This document shows positions 41,501 to 49,311 of a DNA stretch of 64,000 nucleotides, in pieces. Source of the stretch: Mortierella alpina. Its lineage: Eukaryota > Mortierellomycota > Mortierellomycetes > Mortierellales > Mortierellaceae. Below the pieces are notes generated by a model. That model saw nothing but the letters and a program-made list of their open reading frames with translations. It did no database searches and was not told the DNA's origin. The stretch spans positions 56,001 to 120,000 of the forward strand of contig JANATF010000014.1 in the NCBI GenBank assembly GCA_029449245.1. The letters run 5' to 3'. A program made the position numbers and the translations under genes. The stretch's first letter is position 1. Every line of letters starts with the position of its first letter.

Positions 41501-42324
41501 ACTTCGTTGCCGGGTTGGAAGGCGAGGGAGTTGAAGTGCATGTGGCTCAGGAGGCGGCCTCCAGACTTAGCTGTAATGGAAGAGGGGGCGAATCCTCTGC
41601 ATGACCAGATGACATTGCAGCCATGGTGCTGGAAATGCAAGTCGTTGGTGCGCCAGTTGATGTCGGGGTTGGTGGTTGTGAGCCATGGTTTGCCGAGGAT
41701 CAGGTCGTAAGATTTGAGTGGATAGAGGAGGGGGTCGAGATTGTCAGCGTAGTTGTTGCGAGTGAGGGTGATGGGGACAGTGTGCTGAGTGATGGAGGAG
41801 GAGCCGTCAGGAAGAACAATGGGAATGGGGTTGCGCGAATGGAGAGGAAGTGAATGTCGTTTCTGAAAGGAGGTACTAATGACGTTTCCCTCTGCACCGC
41901 CATCGATGAGGATGCGTGCAGGGTGTCCATTGACGGAGCCAATGAACGTGAGCAGCGTGCGCTCAGCCTCAGTCACACTGAAGGACTGTAGCCGAACAGC
42001 ACGTTTGCGCACACGTCTTAGTTTGCTCTTGGAGAGCGCGGGTGAAGACGCGTTTGAGGAGGCTGGGTCCAGGTCCATCTTCTCAGGCAATCTAAGCACC
42101 ACAGATGGGTCGTGGCAAGGTTTGGCAACGGGGGGCGCGGGGTTGGGGGCGGGGTGAGTATCCAGAGTATCATTCTCGTTTGCATGTGAGGGAGCGAGCG
42201 CAGGTGTGCGGCAAGCGTGATGTTCAACAGCAATTTTATTTGCAGAAATAGAACAAGTACTTGCCTGGGGGCGAGGCTCACTCCCTTTATCCAGAGGAGA
42301 AAAGGAGGGGGTTTCAGCGATCAA
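38545..42324 (-). CDS. Ty3/chromovirus Pol: protease, RT, RNase H, integrase, chromodomain
   Basis: 1259 aa from ATG 42324. In order: retropepsin-like segment (RILIDGGAEGNVIS, about residue 138; DGG where DSG/DTG is usual), reverse transcriptase (LDLLSGYHQ, FGLTNAPASF, YLDDILIYS), RNase H (EADASGFAVGAVL, YTDHATLRHF), integrase with zinc-binding HDSAIAGH...CESCQRNK and catalytic DFIVQLP, SDRDTKF and DGQTERANQTLE, and a C-terminal chromodomain (YRRQHQFLILWKGYPRSSATWEPL) that can direct insertion to modified chromatin. Gag lies upstream in another frame, so frameshift expression is likely. No stop or frameshift was seen. Confidence 0.93.
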   Translation of the reverse strand: MIAETPSFSPLDKGSEPRPQASTCSISANKIAVEHHACRTPALAPSHANENDTLDTHPAPNPAPPVAKPCHDPSVVLRLPEKMDLDPASSNASSPALSKSKLRRVRKRAVRLQSFSVTEAERTLLTFIGSVNGHPARILIDGGAEGNVISTSFQKRHSLPLHSRNPIPIVLPDGSSSITQHTVPITLTRNNYADNLDPLLYPLKSYDLILGKPWLTTTNPDINWRTNDLHFQHHGCNVIWSCRGFAPSSITAKSGGRLLSHMHFNSLAFQPGNEVFLALVKTTSGNNPSTPPVPDEVLPILDEFRDVFPTSLPDGLPPDRGDAMKIETDPTADPPVRPVIRLSIAELDELRKQLDEMLKKKFIKPSTSPYGAPVLFVKKKDGSLRMCVDYRGLNRITRKNRHPLPRIDELIDRFRGAQFFTKLDLLSGYHQQRVYEPHTHKTAFRCRYGHFEFNVVPFGLTNAPASFSNMMFNVFDPILDKWVVIYLDDILIYSKTKEEHLDHIRSALTLLRKHGLYVKLSKCSFMQEETEFLGHVISKDGIHTNAGLVRAIREWPRPSKQKDVQQFIGLAQFYQQYIDGFADIALPLTGLLGEGVPFSWDPDKEHAFTALKDAISKAPVLRIFDPDLATTVEADASGFAVGAVLFQTDEHGVSRPVAFTSRKMNSAERNYPTHEQELLAVVHALKTWRYYLDGSHFVVYTDHATLRHFPTQPKLTRRQARWMELLQEYDFDFKYKRGADNIVPDALSRRPDHKEPDPVALHSLAVQLDPGLRQRLIDSYPDDPKLGPIYESCLQGSCPQRYSLHENLLFVERHGMNLVCIPQKSDIRLSLLHDAHDSAIAGHLGFDKTYEQLRRAAYWPRIARDTRTYVETCESCQRNKPSRQRPAGLLQPLDIPDQRWDTVTMDFIVQLPKTLRGFDAITVFVDKLSKQVHFVASKTTDTAPDVARIFFDNIFRLHGMPTAIVSDRDTKFTSHFWKELHRLMDVKLAMSTAFHPQTDGQTERANQTLEIMLRAFVDQQQTNWDLLLTAAEFAYNNATNATTGFSPFFLNAGFHPRVPAALLLPPSTLVPTVETFVTNQHTSLTIAKEAIALAQERQAKNADTRRRDHTFKVGDQVLLNTDHITVAADQNQPSRKLQPRFIGPYTLLEQHSPVSFRVELPPTMKIHDVFHVDRFQDYKPSPEALGPRAPARPPPEIIDGEEEYEAEGILEYRRYRRQHQFLILWKGYPRSSATWEPLGNLSHCLELVEDFKTAHGIHF

Positions 42325-42332
42325 GTCCTGGA

Positions 42333-43487
42333 CTAAGCCTGACCGCTGGGGGCGTTTCCCGACTGGCCATAGAAGGGAGCGCCCACGTTAGTTGCTATAT
42401 GGTTCATTCCATGGTTACGAGGAGGGCATCTGTTCTCATATGACAAGTGCCCCAGCTTGCGGCACTTGAAGCAGCCGCTGTTCTCTATGAGATATTGTCT
42501 CTCCGCGGGCCTCAGCTTTGGCAGGTGAGCCCAGTCGTTATTGTTGCTGTTGTTGTTGCGGCCCCATTGGTGCTGGTTGCCGTTGGGGCGAGAGCCCCGC
42601 TGAGTATTGGTGGCCTGGTATTGGTTCCGCTGGTTGCTGTTGTTTTGTCTATTGACCTCTTGGACGATGGCGTTGATGAGGACCTGGGGGAGCGCGATGT
42701 GATCAACTTCCATCGCGTAAGGGTCGGGTTGGTTGAAGGTCGGGGCAGTGGCGATTTTTTGAGCGGATTGCAGGGAAGTGGCGGGTCTGGAGTTGGTCGC
42801 CGAGTCGGGTTTAAAATTGTAAATGTTGTCAAAGCGTTCGGCGGTGGAGAGTAGAGTCTGGAGGTCGGAGTTGCCGGGGTTTGAGATCTCAAAACCTTGA
42901 AGCATTTGATGAAGGTCAGTAGGGGCACCTTTGTAGAAGCAAGTCTTGATGGTATCATCCAGGAACGCGCGTGCGTCGTGCGACATTGAAGGAGAAATAA
43001 TCATGGAGCGGTAAAGTCGAATGCGTTGAATGTATTCGGAGCAGGTTGAGGTGAACGTGATGGAATATAAGAGTGAGCGGATGCTGTCCAGGAACCCGAC
43101 GGGGCGGAACTCGGTGCGGAAGGCTTCAACCAAATCGCACCATTGTGCGTCGTCGGCAAGAGGGTGGGATTCCCACCAAAGGGACGCTGTGCCCGATAGG
43201 AAGATGATTGCGTGAAGGGTCCTTTCCTCAGCGGCGATCTTTGCTCCCACGAAGAAGCGTTGAACCGCCGTGAGCCAGGCGTCACATTTGAACCCATCGC
43301 GAGCGCCCTCGTAGAACGGTGGGTTTGGGAAACGGAAGGTGGAGGCATTGGGCAGGACAACGCTGGTAGTGGGTGTAGTGGCCATGGCGGTCTGGAACTG
43401 GGTTTCGTTGGCCATGTTTAAGGTGGCGAAGGCGTTGCAGAGGTACTCAAGGTCGTGAGATTCAGGGTCAATGGTGGCGGTAGTCAA
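42333..43487 (-). CDS. Ty3/chromovirus Gag
   Basis: 384 aa. It has a retrotrans_gag-like capsid part (about residues 55-200: WLTAVQRFF, TASLWWESH, FRTEFRPVGF), an Asn/Gln-rich linker, and a zinc knuckle CFKCRKLGHLSYENRC (CCHC) near 350-365. It ends nine bases before the Pol ATG, in a different frame. It packages element RNA. Confidence 0.88.
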   Translation of the reverse strand: MTTATIDPESHDLEYLCNAFATLNMANETQFQTAMATTPTTSVVLPNASTFRFPNPPFYEGARDGFKCDAWLTAVQRFFVGAKIAAEERTLHAIIFLSGTASLWWESHPLADDAQWCDLVEAFRTEFRPVGFLDSIRSLLYSITFTSTCSEYIQRIRLYRSMIISPSMSHDARAFLDDTIKTCFYKGAPTDLHQMLQGFEISNPGNSDLQTLLSTAERFDNIYNFKPDSATNSRPATSLQSAQKIATAPTFNQPDPYAMEVDHIALPQVLINAIVQEVNRQNNSNQRNQYQATNTQRGSRPNGNQHQWGRNNNSNNNDWAHLPKLRPAERQYLIENSGCFKCRKLGHLSYENRCPPRNHGMNHIATNVGAPFYGQSGNAPSGQA

Positions 43488-43594
43488 GGTTCTGGGTGTA
43501 GTGATGGGGTAGGGTCCAGGTCAGGGGAGGGGAGAGGGCAAGTGTATGGGTCTGGGGTCGGGAGTCTGGTGGATCGAAGTTTACTTTGCTACCA

Positions 43595-43694
43595 TGTAGC
43601 AGGGGTCAGGTCAAGTAGGTGGAAAAGGAATGTATTTACAGGTATCGTACTACTCTACTCTATATACTCGTTGTGACTGGACACTACTGTTACA
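43595..43694 (-). repeat. Ty3 element 5' LTR
   Basis: Identical to the 3' LTR and followed on the minus strand by the TGG-type primer-binding site. Confidence 0.95.
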
Positions 43695-43698
43695 AACA

Positions 43699-43872
43699 GG
43701 CGGTAATCGTCGCGTTCTAGCACGGATTCTGACTTACAGTAGAGGCGTTCAGCCATAATCCAACGGATGATAGCTTCGGGCCATTGCTTGCTCAAGCAGG
43801 CCCAAATACCAATTATCCGAATGAACGGTTCCTCTCGTACTAAGTTCAATTACTATTGCAACAACATTTCAT

Positions 43873-43927
<55 letters not shown>

Positions 43928-44030
43928 ATTTGTGGGTGAACAATCCAACGCTTACTGAATTCTGCTTCAGTATGATAGGAAGAGCCGACAGCGAAGGATC
44001 AAAAAGCAACGTCGCTATGAATGCTTGACT
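43699..44030 (-). pseudogene. 28S rRNA fragment, copy B, 5' part
   Basis: Continuation of the 28S piece cut at 38275. This copy keeps a normal sarcin-ricin loop (plus strand GGTTCCTCTCGTACTAAG near 43829-43846) but has a CAGTA insertion near 43738 and scattered changes at its end. Confidence 0.88.
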
Positions 44031-44379
44031 GGCCAAGGCAGTCTATTTTCAGACTCCCTTAGTACAGACAGTACGGGCTTTGGACGAATGCTTTTCTTTG
44101 AGGGAAAAGTGCCAAGGACCTGACGGTAAGCTGTATGCACGGGAATTTGGCACTGTGCGGGAAAGAAAAAAAAAAAGAAAGTTTAGCGGTCAGTGCACAA
44201 AATGTTCCTTGTCACTCGCCTTTCTCTCCCGAGTGCGCACGAATGGCCCTTCCCCTTCAATATTTTGCGCTCTTAAATTCCCACATCCTTCCTTTTTGCG
44301 TGTTAATCCTTCACCCAACTTTCCTCATTCTCTCACACGAAACTCCATTTTTTCTCACTATCGTACGTCATCCGCAGCC
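44031..44379 (+). promoter_or_regulatory. upstream region of the coiled-coil-LRR gene with shared module
   Basis: It shares with 27930-28290 the TTTTAAGACTCCCTTAGYAC block, the GAATGCTTTTCTTTG block and the GCATGGGAATTTTGCA...GGTCAGTGCAC...GTTCCTTGTCACTC module (44133-44250). A CT-rich tract then precedes the ATG at 44380. Confidence 0.5.
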
Positions 44380-47300
44380 ATGGATGAGACTCAATCCTTT
44401 CGCTTAATCGGAACAACACAGATCGTGACGATCCCTGTGCTGCACGTTGGTGGACAGAATGTCGTTTCCTGGGAAAGCATCGAGCAGGCCTTTCCCGGAG
44501 TCAAATGTATCAAGAACGGCGATGTTGCGTAAGTAGAACCAGGCATAAGTGCGTTTAATGCTGGTTTGAAACGGCGATGCTGAACAAATGTGTAATTATA
44601 CTACGCTATCTAGAGTTCCGCGCTGGATCCAACACTTTCCCGCTGTAGTCCTTGATGTCGTATTGTCCAGCGCCTCCGAAAAAGTTCCTGTTGACTCTTC
44701 CGTAGGAACTTCGAGTATGGTTCAAACTGCAGCTGTCGACTGTGCTCTAACCGTTGGTCGAATCGACGCTCGCGCAGATCGTTCAAGTGGTCTTTTAAGC
44801 GAGGATATACTGGTCGAGGATTTGCGAGTCACTTCAGTATTAGCAAAGGTGCCCGCACTGTCATTCAAGCAGGTTGTGCAACTTGCATCCATAAAGTCAA
44901 ACGACTCTGATGACTGGGTTCAACAGCAAAATCTCAATGCCAAGATGGACCAAGTGCTCAAGTCGCAGGAAAGGATGGAGCAGTTGCAGAAACAGGTCCT
45001 TGAGCATCAAGAGGAAGCGAAACGGTGGCAAACGTTGTCAGGCGCCAAACAGGAAGAGATGAAACAGCTGGCCCTTGCCCACCATGAGGAGATAAAACAG
45101 CTGCAGATTCAAGCCCTCGGTCAGTTGTCTGTGCTTCAGTCTCGTGTGCAGGCCGTCCTGACTCAGACGTATGAACTGCATGAATACCCGATCCCTCGTC
45201 TCTTTGTTGTCCTTCCACAGGACCCCTCAAGATGGTATGCCGCGGATCCCTTCTCTAACAAGTTCCGACTTTATTTCTTGTGCGAGTGTGGGGAACACAC
45301 AAAGTCAATTGACAGCAACACAGAGATCCATTTTGCTAAGCATGAAGGCTACGAACTTGCTCGACCCACAGAATTTTTTCAGTTGTACGGTTCCCATGTC
45401 TTCATGATTCTGAAGATGCTCAAGTTTGGAATTTCTGTTGCTGGAGTGGCTGTTCCAGCTATCTCTCACCTGGTCCGTGCGGATGCAGTCGATCAAGCCG
45501 CTAATTATCTGAAGATACTAAAGGACTTGGAACCATTGATGGATCCTGTCCTTGACTGGATGGACAAGGTCTCTACGAATGAAGGCGAACCTGTGGACGA
45601 CTTCGACAAGCAGATGAAAAACAAGGAGGCTTTGGCAGGCGCCGATCTACGCAAGCTGGACACCTTCCTGAAGTCCAAAGATGGAGACAAGGTGCTGGGA
45701 AATCTGTACAGGACAGTTACAGATGAGGGACATGTCAAATGGGTCTGTATAGACCACTGCCGCGAGAACTATCAGGAGAGCTCGGCCAAGGAATTTCAGC
45801 GTACACTGGATGCGGTGGGAGGATCGTTCGACAGAAGCCTTGGTCGAGTAGAAGTGACACTTCGATCAAAAGTGTTGGCAGAACAACTGTTTTCAGCGCT
45901 GAGAAAGGCGAGATCTGTCTACGAACTCAATATTGTCTTCGATTGGGCTTGCACTACGAGTGATCTTGAATTACTGGATGGTGCACTCAAGATATCAACA
46001 AGAGTATCGATCCTTCGACTTGACCTCCGAAAGTTTCAGACAAGCTTACTGTTATCGACATCTTCGCAATACGGGGTGCTCTTTCGCTTCCCGGAAGTCC
46101 CTAGTATGAAAACCATTCACATTGTCCTTCCATAGGAGTACACCAAGCGTCTCAGCTTTCAACCAAAAACAGCATCTCATCCTTGCAAGTTATCATTTGA
46201 GTTGGCAACCGGACAGATTGGAAAAAGCGAATTTGGGAGACTAGCCGTGATACTCAAGACCAACACGACTGTGACCATTTTGGACTTGCAGAGCAACTCG
46301 ATCGGAGACGACGGAGCCAAGGCATTGGCTGAGACACTCAAGACCAACAAGACTGTAACCACTTTGGACTTGCAGAGCAACAAGATCGGATCCAACGGCG
46401 CCAAGGCGCTGGCTGAGGCACTTAAGACCAACTCGGCCCTAACCACTTTTAACTTGGAGGGAAATTCGATCGGATCTGACGGAGCCAAGGCGCTGGCTGA
46501 GGCACTCAAGACCAACTCGGCCCTGGTCACTTTGAACTTGTTCTACAACTTGGTCGGATCCGACGGAGCCAAGGCGCTGGCTGAGGCACTTAAGACCAAC
46601 GTGGCCCTAACCATTTTGAACTTGGAGGGAAACTCGATCGAAGACGATGGAGTCAAGGCTCTGGCAGAGGCACTGAAGACCAACAAGACTCTGACCAATT
46701 TGGACTTGAAGAGTAACTCGATCGGACCTGACGGAGCCAAGGCACTGGCTGAGGCACTTAAGACCAACTTGGCCCTAACCACTTTGAACTTGGAGAGAAA
46801 CTCGATCAAATCCGACGGAGTCAAGGAGCTGGCTGAGATACTTAAGACTAACTCGACTCTGATCAGTTTGTACTTGGAGAGAAACTCGATCGGACCTGAC
46901 GGAGCCAAGGCGCTGGCTGAGGCACTTAAGACCAACTCGGCCCTGGCCACTTTGACCTTGCAGGAAAACTCGATCGGATCTGACGGAGCCAAGACGCTGG
47001 CTGAGGCACTCGAGACCAACTCGACCCTGACCACTTTGAACTTGTACAACAACTTAATCAAATCCGACGGAGCCAAGGCGCTGGCTGAGGCACTAAAGAC
47101 CAACTCAGTCCTAACCACTTTGACCTTGGCGTGCAACCCGATCGGAGACGACGGAGCCAAGGCGCTGGCTGAGGCACTTAAGACCAACTCGCCCTTGACC
47201 ACTTTGGGCTTGCAGGTAAACTCGATCGGATCGGACGGAGCCAAGGCGCTGGCTGAGGCACTCAAGGTCAACTCGGCCCTAGGCACTTTGAACTTGTTCT

Positions 47301-47566
47301 ACAACTTGATCGTATCGGACGGAGCGAAGGCGCTAGCTGAGGCACTCAAGACCAACTCGGCCCTGACCACTTTGACCTTGGAGGGAAACTCGATTGGACC
47401 TGATGGAGCCAAGGCGCTGGCAGAGGCACTCAAGACCAACTCGGCCCTGACCACTTTGGACTTGGAGGGAAACAAGATCGGAGACGACGGAGCCAAGGCG
47501 CTGGCTGAGGCACTCAAGACCAACTCGACTGTGGCCATTACTGGAGTGTCTGGTTGTACCAGATAG
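44380..47566 (+). CDS. coiled-coil / leucine-rich-repeat protein with in-frame TAG or a 60-nt intron
   Basis: Exon 1 is 44380-44528 and exon 2 starts at 44614 (phase 2). The first 556 residues have a short beta-type start (TQIVTIPVLHVGGQ), a coiled coil (about 165-225, repeats of EQLQKQVLEHQEE and EEMKQLALAHHEE), an unrecognised globular part and a hydrophobic FGISVAGVAVPA helix. A TAG at 46133-46135 follows, and the same frame then continues EYTKRLSFQPK into about 16 LRRs of 28 aa (GAKALAEALKTNSALTTL, NLEGNSIGSD) to 47566. Either TAG ends the protein, it is a disabling mutation, or a 60-nt phase-0 intron 46076-46135 (GTGCTC...CCATAG) removes it. No NTPase is seen. LRRs of this ribonuclease-inhibitor type mediate protein binding. 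Confidence 0.7.
46217..47545 (+). repeat. about 16 tandem 84-bp LRR coding repeats
   Basis: Units differ mainly at the variable ladder positions (NLEG, NLFY, DLQS, TLAC and others) while the helix GAKALAEALKTN is almost constant, as in NLRC3-like repeats under variation at the binding face. The antisense frame is open as a side effect. Confidence 0.9.
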
Positions 47567-48700
47567 ATCGAGATGCCCTTTTAGCCGCAATATAGCCTTT
47601 CAAAGGATTACCAAATCAACACAACCCCTTAAGTAGAAATGAACAGACAGAATTGAAAAAAGGGAGAAAGATGACTATGTGCATGCCAGCAGAATCTCCG
47701 ATGCATTGCGAATGAACAATGAAAACTTGGCACACCCGATTTCAACACGAGATACGCACCGGGTCTTGGACTAGAGTTCATGCTCCTCGGGACTGAACTC
47801 AGGCGTCATGTGCAATGCCTGCAGCAGCTGGGATGCCGACATGCCGAAATCCGTAAACAACAGTCACATAGTCGCAGCGGTTTTTTTTTGCATGCATGAT
47901 TTCCATTATCTCATTCTCTGGACCTCTCGCTCTGCAGCAGCTCCAGTCGCTCTAAGGTCATTCAAGAGGAGTACACTACTTGTTTCGAAAAGTGACGACA
48001 CCTTAACTTGACACTCATAGAGAGAATGATGAACGGTGGGCAAGATGTCAAGGAAACTGTGCACTCTGAATCCTGGTCCTAGCCCACAGCGTGTATTTCA
48101 GTACCCTATCACCTGTGTGGGATGCTCGAAAAAAATGCTGCATGGAGGCAGTGCAGCAAAGAAACACTGTGCGGGAAATTTCATGTGGTTCAGTATGATA
48201 GGAAAAAAGCAACGTCGCTATGAACGCTTAGGTGCTACAAGCCAGCCCAATTCACAACTGCAGCAAGACGGACAGAACAGCATATCACAATTTCGGTTTA
48301 TCTGATATGTAGTAATACCCTCACCTTTTCTTCTGCCTTGCAACCAACACATGGGCACTCTTTCTACACTGTGGTGCTATCATCGACCAATGGCGAGGAT
48401 TTACTCAAAGGGAGCGTTGCATGATGCTGGTCGTAGTCGATTTGGATGACGCTGCCACCGAAGACAGATCGAACCAGGACTTCGTTTCGAGGACTTTAAG
48501 GATAATTTCCTTAACTGGGAGACTGGGAGGAACGTCAGAGACAATACTTTCGCATGAGGAATTGTCAGAGTTTGTTGAGGTGAAACGTAAAGGCCATTGC
48601 ACCCTGTTTTGATACGCTTTTTGGCTCAGTGGACGTCGGCCGTGGGAGGCGTTGTAGTTTGGGGGGAGCTGAGCTCGTAAATCAGATGCGTGAAGATCAC
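47567..48700. other. intergenic with a small 28S-derived piece
   Basis: No supported gene. At 48160-48246 the sequence AACACTGTGCGGGAAA...CAGTATGATAGG...AAAAGCAACGTCGCTATGAACGCTT resembles the 28S fragment family with an internal deletion. A 63-codon frame at 48421 is not called. Confidence 0.4.
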
Positions 48701-48880
48701 TGTAACGTACTGGGACCTACTAGATTCTAGGGAGTGTACCTCTTTAGTCGGAGACCACTTCCCTTTTTACCAAAGTTCATTGAGTGCGTTAGCCCGCGGC
48801 AGGACTATATAAGAGTCCTGCCCCGGCAGACAATAAACAACAACTCTTTGTCTCCTAGACTTACCACATTCCACTCTACG
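48701..48880 (+). mobile_element. LTR-like remnant with TATA in a hairpin
   Basis: Starts TGTAACGTAC. At 48798-48822 a 9-bp perfect inverted repeat GGCAGGACT/AGTCCTGCC flanks ATATAAG, followed by CAATAAACAACAACTC, a layout common at the U3/R border of fungal Ty3 LTRs. No target duplication was found, so the right end is uncertain. Confidence 0.35.
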
Positions 48881-49311
48881 TTCCAGTCATGCAGCTGACT
48901 TTGCATCTAGATTGGGGAAGGATATGCTTCATGGAGCACTGACTGACAGAATTATTGGGATCGGTCCCTCCAGTTAGCGTCGTGGTCCGCTAAGAGAATT
49001 GGGAAGACTGCTAGTAGACGTATTGCTCAAGGCTCAACAGTAAATTTGCTGATCCACATGGGCAAAGGCATATCGCTTGGGCAGAGGCATATGAAAGAAC
49101 GAGAGGAAATGAGGAGGGTATCGAACTTATTCGGGGTGTGAAGGAGCTATTTAATGCATAGGTTGAAATGGCACCCAGATACAAGAGGGTTGGAGGTGTC
49201 TCCTCTCTAGTCTCCCTCTCACTATCCTGCATCGCGGCCTGGTCTCTTTTGGTCTGATGATCAAAGCGCAGCAGCACGTGCTCAGTCAGAATGGATTCTC
49301 TTGGCAGTTTG

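Larger units (their letters stand above)
38435..43694 (-). mobile_element. intact Ty3/chromovirus LTR retrotransposon
   Basis: 5260 bp, transcribed leftwards. The 100-bp LTRs at 38435-38534 and 43595-43694 are identical and begin/end TGTAGC...TTACA. The target duplication AACAG is at 38430-38434 and 43695-43699. The primer-binding site follows the 5' LTR on the minus strand (TGGTAGCAAAG) and a polypurine tract AAAAGGGGAAGG precedes the 3' LTR. Gag and pol frames are open. Identical LTRs mean a recent insertion. Confidence 0.95.

Noticed and set aside
46177-47590. Minus-strand open frames with LVLSASASALAPS repeats
   Set aside because: Antisense of the 84-bp LRR units; low-complexity product with no start context.
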